From the NCBI GenBank assembly GCA_032988165.1, contig JANTQF010000221.1:1-57470 (forward strand): a stretch of DNA of 57,470 bases, written 5' to 3'. Below the pieces are notes generated by a model that did not search any database, was not told where the DNA came from, and saw only the letters and a list, made by a program, of their open reading frames with translations. Made by a program: the position numbers and the translations under genes. Numbering within the stretch: position 1 is the first letter of the stretch; each line of letters begins with the position of its first letter. This document shows, piece by piece, positions 48,151 through 57,470 of this stretch. The stretch is from Emmonsiellopsis sp. PD_33. Lineage: Eukaryota > Ascomycota > Eurotiomycetes > Onygenales > Ajellomycetaceae.

Positions 48151-48403
48151 GCTATCTATAAGTATTTATATCTTAGGGCCTGACTAAGCTAACTGTGTGA
48201 CTAAGCACACCAGCTACTCCATGGCATGAAGTGCAGGCATGGAGTATAGACACATAATAATTATCTTCTTTTAAAAAGCATATGATATCCTCATCATAGT
48301 ACTTTCATGCTAGCTTAATAGAGTAAAAGTAAAGGACATTTTGATAGAGAATATAAAGGACATTTCAGCATAAGAAAGAAAAGAAAAGGAAATATATTAA
48401 TAA

Positions 48404-48499
48404 AATAAATAGAACCATCCATTCATTTAGCATTCATCTTTCACATCTAATTTAATAAATAGAACTATTTATTTATTCTACATTCATCTCCACATCTAA
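48404..48499. repeat. two diverged direct repeats of ~47 bp, 50 bp apart
   Basis: Copies at about 48405-48450 and 48454-48499 share AATAAATAGAAC...CATTCATCT..CACATCTAA. Most differences are transitions (C/T or A/G), as expected if the copies decayed separately by RIP-like mutation. Confidence 0.6.
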
Positions 48500-49246
48500 C
48501 TTGTCCAGCATACTCTTTAATTCAGCCTATAGTATCTTAAGTATGATCTGATAAATAACACCTTTATCTGTCTATAAGTTGACTGTGCTTTCTGCCTCCT
48601 CATAGTAGAGGTTTCATAGATATACAACTCATTTAATTGCCTCTTCTCAGTATGTGCCATCAGTAAACTTAGTGGCATTTTAATTATTAATCTATATGAT
48701 AGCATCAATATCCTTGTTAATCTTCTGTACACTTTTGTTGAGTATGATAGCATGTGTGACTTCTATATAGTAGTACTACTAAGTGACCTACTAAGCTTCT
48801 TATTCCTCTAGGTTGTGTAATATCATTATGAGGTAGATAGCTTTATTCTTTACAGTATTATATCAAGCTTTTTCCTTAGTAAGAGTTTGAGCTTGAATCT
48901 TATTGATGGTCTGATGCAATTTATCAGCAGATAATATGCATATTTTAATGTAGGATATTCCTATGATATGAAGCTGATTGACCTCTTTAAGGGCATCTTT
49001 TCTGCCTATATTATAGAGGATTATAACACATTTGATCACTTAAAAGTTTATGGGCAGATCTAGCTGCTGAGCACTAGCACTTATAGCATGAAATGATATG
49101 ATTATAATAGTAGTTATAGTAAGAGTAACATCAGCTGTGTGAGAGGGGCTTGCAGTGAGTTACTCTATAAGTACATCACTATTAGAGTCATCCTCCTTGA
49201 TCTATTTACTGAGAGAGCTATTGAAGCAGAGATGGAGTGTGTACAT
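48473..49246 (-). pseudogene. degraded coiled-coil ORF of unknown origin (~258 codons)
   Basis: One minus-strand frame from an ATG at 49246 to a TAA at 48473 stays in register, interrupted only by stops of the type that C-to-T decay makes. The readable parts look like a charged helical protein (RKDALKEVNQLHIIGISY, QAQTLTKEKA, ILKILQAELKSMLDKLDVEMNVE). No motif names it. Its place just upstream of the Gag-Pol of element 1, on the same strand, suggests a Gag-like first ORF of that element or of a partial neighbour. Confidence 0.45.
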
Positions 49247-49601
49247 CAGGTGGTACTAAACAAAGCAGTGGCAAACATAAGAAAAGAATTGATATCAATA
49301 TTGAAGTAGAGGAATATATTGGCAATTTATAGTACAAAACAACATAGTAATAGAATGATAAGGTAACACACAAAAGAAACAAAAGATCTATCTCAAAGAA
49401 GCATACACATGCATGAGAAATCTATGAATAAACAGATGATGTCTTGCAATGAAAGGAAAATATCTATCTTTATAGCTATACTTAGCAGTGAAAAGCCTTA
49501 ATGAAAAATTGATCTGACCTGATGATGGATCCCCACTACATATCTCCTCTCTTCTTAATTTGCTAACCTGATGAATAAAAGAATGGCTTAGTTTTATAGT
49601 G

Positions 49602-49693
49602 AGAGCAACAAATCTAAATATATTATTCTGAAATTGATTTACTCTGCAGCAAGAGCAGCAGCCCTGAATATGTTATTCTGAAATTGATCTGAC
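49602..49693. repeat. diverged direct repeat pair, ~42 bp, 50 bp apart
   Basis: Copies at 49602-49642 and 49652-49693 share AGAGCA..A and TTATTCTGAAATTGAT. Nearly all mismatches are A/G or C/T, with one transversion and one single-base gap. Confidence 0.65.
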
Positions 49694-50073
49694 TATGTAG
49701 TCCTAAAGTCAGCCAACAAGTAGCCATGTACTGTGTGTTGGATTATCTGTTTGCAAGAAAGTGGCCACATCAAGGCAAGGAGGTAGCTTAGAGATGAATG
49801 GGCAAGTTAGTAATAGTAAAGCCTCTCTTGAGCTGCAGTAAATGTAGCTGGCATTTTTAAATAGAGGCTCAGGCAGGATGATTCATTAATAGCTTGAACT
49901 ATAAAATTATGAGGTAGTGGCCTCCATGACTAGGGATAGAGATAGGAGCTGAAACAGAATTGATGAGAGATTTCTAAATGAGGGGAGAGTAAAGTGTGAC
50001 TCTAGAACATGTAAACTGCTGAGTAGAAGTGAGGCCCAGAGAAATAAATAGATAGATTGGCAATGAAGGAAGA

Positions 50074-50205
50074 GTATGTTCTAGGTAGATAGAGTAGCTT
50101 ATGAGCACATAGCTTTATACTAATAATCTTATATGTGATAAGATCCATGGTCTCACTGTGAGGGAAAAAAAAGGTATGCCCTAGGTAGATAGGGCAGCTG
50201 ATGAT
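50074..50205. repeat. diverged direct repeat pair, ~32 bp, 100 bp apart
   Basis: Copies at 50074-50105 and 50174-50205 share GTATG..CTAGGTAGATAG and AGCT.ATGA, again differing mostly by transitions. Confidence 0.6.
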
Positions 50206-50629
50206 AGGTGGTGAATGAAGATTAAGATAAGTAGTGTAAATAATGAAGATGAAGGAATGTAAGGAAATAAAGAGTAGAGAAGAAAAATGTAGTAGATAAA
50301 ATTAAGAGTAGAAGATGCAGGATAAGATATATACAGGCAAGCTAGTATAGAAAGAGAAGTAAAAATAGTGAGGAAAATAAATATAGAGTAGCAACACACT
50401 AAGCATAGAAAAACAAAAGAAAAATAAGGAAAATGCAGAGGAAATATAGCATGAAGATGAGTAGAGAGAGTAGAAACTAAAATCACAAGAAAACAGACTA
50501 AGTAATATAGTAAGGAAAATAAATATATGCTAAGAGTAGTAAGGGTGGTAATTACAGCAAAATGGTGAGCTCTAATTGGCTGAAACATTTCCTGGCCCTG
50601 AGGCAGAAAATTGTGATTGACTGGATTAG

Positions 50630-53335
50630 CTAGCTAGTATCTATCTTCTTATAGCTGTGAACTGGGATTCTGATGATGTCTCCTTCTACAGCTACATAAT
50701 TACTAATAATAAAATTAAGAGAAATGTTATTATAGTGATAGTAAAAGAAACTCTACTGGCTGAACAGCTGTTTCTCAGCATCTATTATAGTTGTAAAGGT
50801 ATGAACTGTAGCCCCCACAGCTCTCTTGTGTCAGGTTAGAATGTAATTCTTAATTAACTGATTAAGTATCAGGCTAAAAAGAATCTATTGCTCTCTCCAG
50901 ACTAAAAGATCATTTTATTATTAATATTTAATTAAAGCTTCAGAAAGTACATCAAGACTCATCATAATTATAGTAGTAGGAAAGTGATAAGAAATGCTGC
51001 CATACAGAACAGGCAGGCTAGAGGGTGTTGTAGATCCATGAATAAGGTCTTAATTTATCTATAAGAGCTACTTTTATGTGTTACTCTTTAGAACTTTCAA
51101 AGACTTATCATCTTTCTGAATTTTAATGAACCATGGAAGCATTATTTTCTACTTAATTGTAGCTGGGCTAGTACTCTCATGGGGAATATGTGACATAATA
51201 ATTTACATATTTCTCTATTTGTAAGGAATGGTCTTTCAGCCAGTCTTGAAATCCTATAAATTTTAATCAGTAAGTATCTATAGGGAGACATTCTGAATGA
51301 TTCTATCATTCAGAAATCTCCTTCCATGAAGTCAGTAATTCCACTTAGAGACACAGTAATGTATGTCAGGGATTATAGTTGTGTAGTTTATATGATTCTC
51401 ATTTGTCATGCTAATGAATCCTTGAATCATATTTGTACTATAATTCTTCTTAGTAAGATGCTGAATGTTAATATTAATATACTAGAAAAATGTATTATTC
51501 CTCTTTCTGATGAACTTGGTGTAATAAGGGTAGAAGATGAGCCTCATCTGGTGATCCAGGTAAAGAGTAACATATCAGGCATAGTAAATCAGATTCTAAT
51601 AAATTATCTGCTGAATGATTTCATGGAGTATCATGTAGAGCTACCTCAGTGACTTCTGATTCTTTTACTAATGAAATAAGTATATATCTCATTTATATAC
51701 TATTATCTTTCTGAGTGTGTTATATGCAGTAGGCACATTTCCTACAACTATCTCTATTTAGAGTCAGAAGAAAATTGGAAGAGATAAAGAGTCATCTACA
51801 TCTCAGCCATTTAGTATAAGATCTATATTTATACTTCCTAGGCTGAGGTTCTTCAACATACTCACTCAGTTTGATAGAGTAATGAAAGAGAGGATAGCAT
51901 GCTTTATGCAATATATCTGAAGAAGATCCTCTGAGTGAGTAGAGTGATACTCTTTATAAAAATAATGAAAAATACTGTTAGCAGTGTGGATCCAGCCAAG
52001 ATTTCTACAGCTATTAATGATAGTCTTAAGTCTGGATGTTAAAGCTACCTAGTTCAAACCCTGAGTTAGCAAATTGATTTTCCCTCTAAGATTGATGACA
52101 TAATAATAATACAAAGAAAAAGAGGATAATAGCTTTATAAGCTAATTCAGAAGCTTAATAAGCTAATTATCATTCAGCTTCTTTACATTATTAAGCTGAG
52201 CTTTTAAGACAAACTTAACATTCTAATAATATATACATCTATGATAACTAATCTTCTGATGCTTTTTAATAGCTTCAGTAATATCAAAATCCTTCTTATC
52301 AGCACCTTGATTCTCAAGCTCTGTCATTTCTTCTGGCAACAGGCTGGTGAAATGGGAGAGGCTGACATTGAACAGAGAGATGACTATTAATAAAACTAAT
52401 TGATTAGAGACATATTGTGAGCAAGGAGCAGGTAAAACAGGGCCAGGGTTTTAAAAAGCATCAGATGAGAAAGTAGAAGAAGATATAAGAACTGATCCAG
52501 AATGATAGTGATTATCCTGAGGAGGATGAGGAGAAGATAGAGATGTTTAGTCAGTTATATGGGAATTATATGATGAAGCTGGAGGAGGCTGATGCTGAAG
52601 ATTTTAAAAGAGTAGAGATAAAGAAATTAGTAAGTAAGAGTCAGTAGGCACAGAGAAAGATAGTAGAACATCTACAGTAAAAATTCTATCAGAACTAACA
52701 TAAAGCCTAGTAATATGAATGACTTTCATATTTAACTCAGAGCTAACAAAATCTAGCCTTAAGGCATTCTTAAGGTCTGAAAGCATTAGTTCCTTGTGAA
52801 GCTTTTTACTCTTTTCAAAATTTTAAGACAACTAAATCCATATTACCTGATTGATTCTCTCTACTACAAATAAATAGTTATAATTTCTTGTAAGAATTAC
52901 TGCACATCTACATTATTTATCCTTCTTCAGTATTAGCTAGAATTCATCAGTAATAGCCTTTCCCCAGTGTTCCATACAAATTTTATACTCTTTTAAAGTG
53001 CAATTTTAGTGAACTCTGACTGTCTCTACCACACAATAGATCTCCACTGTCTAGTAATAGAAGTCAGCTTCAGATACCACTGCCTGTCAGGCCCTATCCT
53101 CCTTCATTCATTCAAAATATGTAGTGACCTCCTCCTCTCTATCTTCATGCCTACTCATAATTAGATTGGTGATTTCATACTGAACCTGGTAGTATAGAGC
53201 TGCATGCCTATTAAGGGTATCAATATACTCCTAAATCTCCCTGGTAGTTAACAACTTTTTCTTCCCATACTCAATTAAGGTAAGGGAGTCAGTGAGCTTT
53301 GAGGCCAGAGCATGCAGATTTTAGTGGTTTGACAT
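50630..53335 (-). pseudogene. degraded ~900-codon ORF, family not recognised
   Basis: A minus-strand frame starting at the ATG at 53335 stays in one register for about 2.7 kb. I checked codon register at 52786, 52321, 52054, 51997, 51952, 51856, 51796, 51721, 51661 and 50680. Only stops interrupt it, nearly all fitting CGA to TGA, CAA to TAA or TGG to TAG/TAA. The N-terminal ~200 codons look like a charged helical protein (LHALASKLTDSLTLIEYGKK, EYIDTLNRHAALYYQVQYEI, MEHWGKAITDEF). The middle is Pro/Ser-rich. The C-terminal third is basic and globular-looking (FLNDRIIQNVS, IIMSHIPHESTSPATI, IMLPWFIKIQKDDKSLKVL). I see no RT, integrase, transposase or Gag motif. Because it is RIP-like mutated it was probably multicopy, so a transposon-borne gene is likely. 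Confidence 0.55.
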
Positions 53336-53785
53336 TTTGTAGGAAAGTGGTGAGGAAAATCATAGATATAGCATTGTTATAAGTTGTGTAAGTTAGTTTG
53401 AAGGCAAGGCTAAGATATCTGTGATGATGGTGAGAGAGAAGCAAAGGAGAATATAGAGCAGAGTATGCTCTTATGATTTTTCAAATATGAGATGCAAAAG
53501 GTGGCTGTAGCTGGTAAAATGAGAGAATGAGAAAAGTATACTACCATTTTAATGATCATAAAATGAAAGAAATAAAGATAATTATAAAGAAATGTGAAGA
53601 TGCATCTGGATCCTGGCATATTACTCATGCTAGCATTTAAATCACAAAGAGACAGCTAATAAAGAAAATAAACTGACAAGTGAATACAGCCAAATAAAGG
53701 AAATAAAGAAAGAATAAATGAAATAAGGAAATAAATGTAGCAGTTAGATAATAACTGTAAAACTTTTATCATAAGAAATTAGAGA
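53336..53785. other. spacer between degraded ORF and gypsy element 2; possible LTR
   Basis: About 450 bp without coding potential lie between the 3' end of the element 2 Pol frame and the ATG of the unknown ORF, which is about the size of an LTR and where the 3' LTR of element 2 would be. I could not define TG...CA ends or a polypurine tract with confidence, so this is only a suggestion. Confidence 0.35.
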
Positions 53786-56700
53786 TTATAAAGTATTCTT
53801 TCCTTCACCTACATCTTCTTCCTTCTCACCATTATCCTCCACTGAATCTGCATTATTCAACACTGCTGACATTTAGTCATCATAAAGGTAAAATTTCTTT
53901 ATCTAGTTACCTGTAGTGATGTTGTAGAATAATGTGCTATTCAGTTCTTCAAGATAATAAGTGTCTTTCTTGTGGTTCACTTCTTGTACATGATACAGAC
54001 CTAATCATTAAAAGTTAAGTTTGATAGAATAAGATGTCTCTATTTTAGTGTCATGCAGAAGGATGAGATCTTCCACCTGAACTAAATTATATACTAACTA
54101 CTTGATTTCATTGAATAGATTCTGATTTTTCTTCCATGCATGCTATAGATGAAAGGCTGCCTCCTCTAGATCCTCATTCTATCTTTTCAACTGTTAAATC
54201 TGCATGTATATTAGATTAGCATGAGAGTAAATGATGTACTATAGAAGCATCTATCATATTAGAACCTCAAGCTTAATAGGGAGGATAGCATCATAATCAT
54301 ATTACAAATAGAATGATATTTTACCTATTAATTGTTGAATGAAGATCTGATCTGCCTACAGTGCTAAGTGGAAATAATTGATCTAATTCCTCTTATTTAC
54401 AGCAAGCTTTGCCAGTGCATCTGAAATAGGGTAGTGGCCATGTTCAACCATGCCATTTACTTTTGCATTGTACAGTGAAATTGTTATCTACCTGATATGA
54501 TACTTAATGGTGAGAATCCTGATCTATTTCTGATTTTCAGGCCTGCCATCACACATCATTTCCTGGAAATAACCATGTTAGCATATAATATCTTTATAAA
54601 TGAACTAAGCTATATGTTCAGCTTTAGCATGAGTAAGGGGCTAGCCTTCAATCCAGCCAGTAAAGTCATTCTGAGTAATAACTACACATGACTTCCTCTG
54701 GTTCTTCAGAAACTTGATGACATTAATATATCATTTATCCTATAGATAGTTGCAGTGAGTTGGATACAGCAGCTCTTTAAGGTGGTTACTTTTCTAGAAC
54801 TAGCACTCATAGCATCTCTTGTAATATGCCTTAACATCAGTAAATAGGCTTTCCCACTAATATCACTAAGAGACCTTATAGTTGGTTGCCTTGCAGCCTT
54901 TATAGTCTGACTTGTCATACATCTAAGTAATGATTTCCTTCTGCTCATCTAGATTGTCTACCACATACCTCAGTGGAATCCCTTTATCTAACTGGTGAAA
55001 TAGATGTTACTCATGCACAACATAGTTTAATACATACTTGTACTATTTTGAGAAAACCTTGTGAGGAATATCATTAAGCTACTTCAAGGTTGTAAGATAT
55101 TTAGCAATTAATTCACTATAGTTAGAATAGAATGGTGAAAGAATGTGAGATTCTTTACTATTAGTATCATTAGGAACATTAAAGTTAGGAATAGTAGTAG
55201 AAGCCATGCTGATGCAATTAAGCTTTACCTCAATAAATTCATTAATATTCTGATCTTTAGGTATCTTATCATTAGCAGACAGCTGTTGAGAAAGGCCATC
55301 AGCAATGCTATGAATCTGCCCAGAAATGTGATGAACATCAAAATTGAACATCTGAATCCAGATAAGTTAGTTAGTTATTAGAGTATCAGAAAGATTAGTA
55401 GCTGTTTGATTGAGCTGAGTGATCAAAATTTTTATATCAGTTTTGAGAATGAAGTGAATATCATATAGATAATATTAGTATTTCTTCAACATTTTGAGGA
55501 TGGCTTGGCATTCTTGTTTTCCTGTGTCATACTTTGCCTCTACTAGGCTCCAAATCCTACTCTCATATTAGTAGGGATGAAGCTTTCTATTTCCAACATC
55601 TTACTAGCTCAGCATTTCTCCTCAGCTATATTTACTGGCATCAGTTGCAATCATGATATCTCTAGTACCTTTAGAATAATCAATGCAGTATAGAGTAGAG
55701 GTAATCATTAGTGCTATCTTCAGGACTGACATAGCATTTAATTGCTTGGGTCCTCAGATGAAAAAGATGTTTTTTTTGAACAGTAAATAGATTGGGTTGA
55801 AAATAAGGATAAAGTTTGAAATTCAGATGTAATAATACACATAAACACTAATGAAGGTATAAGCTCCAGAGATCTCAGTTGATTTAGGCTATTCAATAAT
55901 CTTGACAATTTTAATAGCCTCAGGGTGGCACCTATTAGCATTAATAATGTATCCAATGAGAACCATGCTGAAGCAACTGAACTCAGATTTTGCAACCTAG
56001 ATGCATGTGTTTGAGAGCTCAATACTAATCAGGGTCTGATCCAGGTTTTGAAGATACTTCAAAATAAACTAGTAAATTCCTAGTATGACCTTCTTATTGC
56101 TGTACTGAGATTATAGACCTTTCACACTAATATTATTCATAAAATTATCTGCCTGGTAGGGAATGTTTGAATGGAAAATGTGAGTCATAACTTGATAGAA
56201 GGTAGTAATAGAATTTATAGCACCCTGTGGCAATATTATCTGATGAAGAAGGTTAATTAGGGTTTAGAAGGTAGTCATGTTGTAGCTATCCTCATGCAAA
56301 GTGATCTAGTTGTATCTAAAAAAGAAATCCATCATACTGATAATGATTTACTCAGTAAAATCTTCTGCAAAAGTATTAGCACTAAGAGGGATATAGGCAT
56401 TCTGAACTGTAACAGTATTCATATTCATGCAGGCATTGATGATTTGGTATTTCCCAGACTCCTTCTTTTTGATGAGGAACCATTTATTCTGATATAAACT
56501 ATGATAATATTTGAAGATACTGGAATTAACTTGCTTGTGAAGTATTTCTATGACTGTCAGCAGCAATTTTTAAGGAATAAAAAACTCAGAGGCCTACCAT
56601 ACTTCATACTTAACAGTATGAATCTTAATTGGTGGAGAGACCTCTTCAGCCAGTTTTCTGCAATCACTGAAGCTCCATACTAATATCTTCTTCTATCTAA

Positions 56701-56865
56701 GCAGGATCTTAATCAGCAGCTCATGCTTCTGGGGCATCAAGATTGATCCAATTTGAAGCTTTTCTATTCTATTAGGTGTGAGGTGAGAGCTGTGTGGGCA
56801 ATCCAAGAAATGAGATATAATTAGATGATTGTAAGGTGAAGATAGATCCTTTGCAACAGCTGAAC
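53340..56865 (-). mobile_element. Ty3/gypsy LTR retrotransposon 2, truncated and decayed
   Basis: Remnant consisting of Pol and a possible 3' LTR. Its right edge at about 56865 coincides with the return of CpG, so the break is either an old deletion junction or the limit of an insertion into other DNA. Confidence 0.65.
53786..56865 (-). pseudogene. Ty3/gypsy Pol (RT-RNase H-integrase), 5'-truncated (element 2)
   Basis: The minus strand reads a gypsy Pol from the RT N-terminal region to a TAA at 53786. Landmarks: LTPNRIEKLQIGSIL (about 56.8 kb), NKWFLIKKKESGKYQIINA, ILPQGAINS near 56211-56235, FMNNISVKG near 56118-56144 where relatives have F-x-DD, DASK of RNase H near 55.6 kb, FNFDVHHISGQIHSIADGLSQ near 55351-55289, integrase, and a C-terminal GLYHVQEVNHKKDTYYLEELN. 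It is a different lineage from element 1 (LPQGA and FLDD-type RT against the KLDV/YVDD type). Asp to Asn and Arg/Trp to stop changes show RIP-like decay. The 5' side (protease, Gag, 5' LTR) is missing: the frame and the CpG-free state both end near 56865. Confidence 0.8.
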
Positions 56866-57470
56866 AGTAACGAACATGCCTTCCCCTTCGAATTTCTGAA
56901 CGCAAATACCCTCATTCGAAAGCCCTCATTGAGATCTATTTGCCATTCAATTTTGGTGAGATTTGGACCAGAATTGGGGGTGTGGTGTGCGAAAACATGG
57001 TTTCATTGAAAAGTGGGAGGTTATCCCTCTTTTTCACCACAGCACCACAACCACTGGTCCAAACATCATATAAATTGAGTGACAGGTAGATCAAAGCCTA
57101 TTCTTTCTTTTGAAAGAACTGCTGAGCATTTCTGAGTCAAATTGGTTGAGTTATTACAGTTTCAATTGCCTGTGAAAACTCTGATCATTTTGATTTTCCC
57201 TCTCCTACTGTGCCAAGCCTCTCTCCCAACCTTCCCCAGCCAATTTGGCTGGCACGCCTTCGAAACGATGAGAAAACAACGAGGAAACAATGAGAAAACA
57301 ACAAGAAAACCACTGTCCTCCTTTATCCTCCGTCAAAATGCCCCCCCCCCCCTTATACTTGATATTAGAGAAGGAATTTCTTTGTCTGAGGAATAGCTTG
57401 GTCCCTGCAGGCAAAAGATATATATATATCTATTGTGAAAGAGAGTGTGATACTTACTTGGGGTTTTGCC
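56866..57470. other. right-edge DNA, CpG present, no gene seen
   Basis: CpG reappears here (several within the first 50 bp and again near 57260-57330). The sequence has a 12-bp C run near 57341, an A-rich tandem of GAAAACAAC/GAAACAATGA-like units near 57268-57312, a CCAGCCAATTTGGCTGG near-palindrome near 57236 and a (TA)n run near 57420. No ORF is convincing. Confidence 0.5.

Larger units (their letters stand above)
49247..50629. other. CpG-free non-coding spacer with internal duplications
   Basis: No reading frame is coherent on either strand. The plus strand is purine-rich from about 50180 to 50520, which on the minus strand gives a long hydrophobic open frame that is best explained by composition. 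Two pairs of diverged direct repeats lie inside (49602/49652 and 50074/50174). It may contain LTR or leader sequence of the neighbouring elements, but no LTR ends can be defined. Confidence 0.4.

Noticed and set aside
50181..50588. Minus-strand open frame of 135 codons, very hydrophobic (many Leu/Phe/Tyr/Ser), looking like a membrane protein
   Set aside because: It lies in a purine-rich plus strand, so the minus strand is almost all pyrimidine and lacks stop codons by composition. It has no ATG context, and sits in a different frame from the neighbouring degraded ORF.
51326..51652. Plus-strand open frame of 108 codons in the decayed block
   Set aside because: It overlaps the minus-strand ~900-codon frame, which is far longer and shows the stop pattern expected of decay. 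C-to-T changes on the minus strand do not create stops in this plus frame, so it stays open passively.
52020..52075. tRNA- or SINE-like B-box (AGTTCAAACCC) with a possible A-box upstream
   Set aside because: It lies inside the continuous degraded minus-strand ORF, and the acceptor and D-arm pairings do not close.

Overview
The window is nuclear DNA of a filamentous ascomycete. Short GT-AG introns (about 50-250 nt) with CTAAC-type branch sites, a tRNA with an intron after anticodon-loop position 37, secreted plant-cell-wall enzymes (PL3 pectate lyase, GH43 xylosidase/arabinosidase), an Lte1-type Ras GEF, a DIL/ankyrin protein and RIP-like decay of transposons all point that way. I think Eurotiales (Aspergillus/Penicillium-like) most likely, but this rests on gene content only. 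All gene models were spliced by hand from consensus sites and reading-frame continuity; single-base errors at exon edges are possible.

Layout. 1-20 kb is gene-dense: a possible 3' gene end at the left edge, a BBE-like FAD oxidoreductase (+), a flavin amine oxidase (+), a secreted PL3 pectate lyase (-), an F-box protein (+), tRNA-Met(CAT) with an intron (+), a ten-exon secreted GH43 enzyme (-) and a Pro/Gln-rich coiled-coil protein (-), followed by a 4.7-kb gene-free stretch. 20-38.7 kb holds a small orphan gene (+), a DIL/ankyrin protein (-), an Lte1-like Ras GEF (-), a second gene-poor stretch of 4.8 kb and an M13 metallopeptidase (-). 38.7-41.9 kb is a complete but decayed Mutator-like element (MULE) with ~98-bp inverted repeats and a perfect 9-bp target duplication, about 80 bp upstream of the M13 start codon.

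42.7-56.9 kb is an AT-rich block in which I could find essentially no CpG dinucleotide. Every coding trace I can read in it lies on the minus strand and is broken by stop codons of the kind C-to-T decay makes (Arg CGA to TGA, Gln CAA to TAA, Trp TGG to TAG/TAA). It contains a Ty3/gypsy Gag-Pol with its 3' LTR and polypurine tract, a second, different Ty3/gypsy Pol truncated at its 5' side, and two degraded reading frames (about 900 and 258 codons) that I do not recognise. The ~900-codon frame is the best candidate here for something undescribed. The last 600 bp regain CpG and show no gene.

The host genes are housekeeping or accessory functions and form no obvious biosynthetic cluster. The pectate lyase and GH43 enzyme both act on plant cell walls and sit about 3 kb apart, and a perfect GGCTAAA (XlnR-type) site lies upstream of the GH43 gene.
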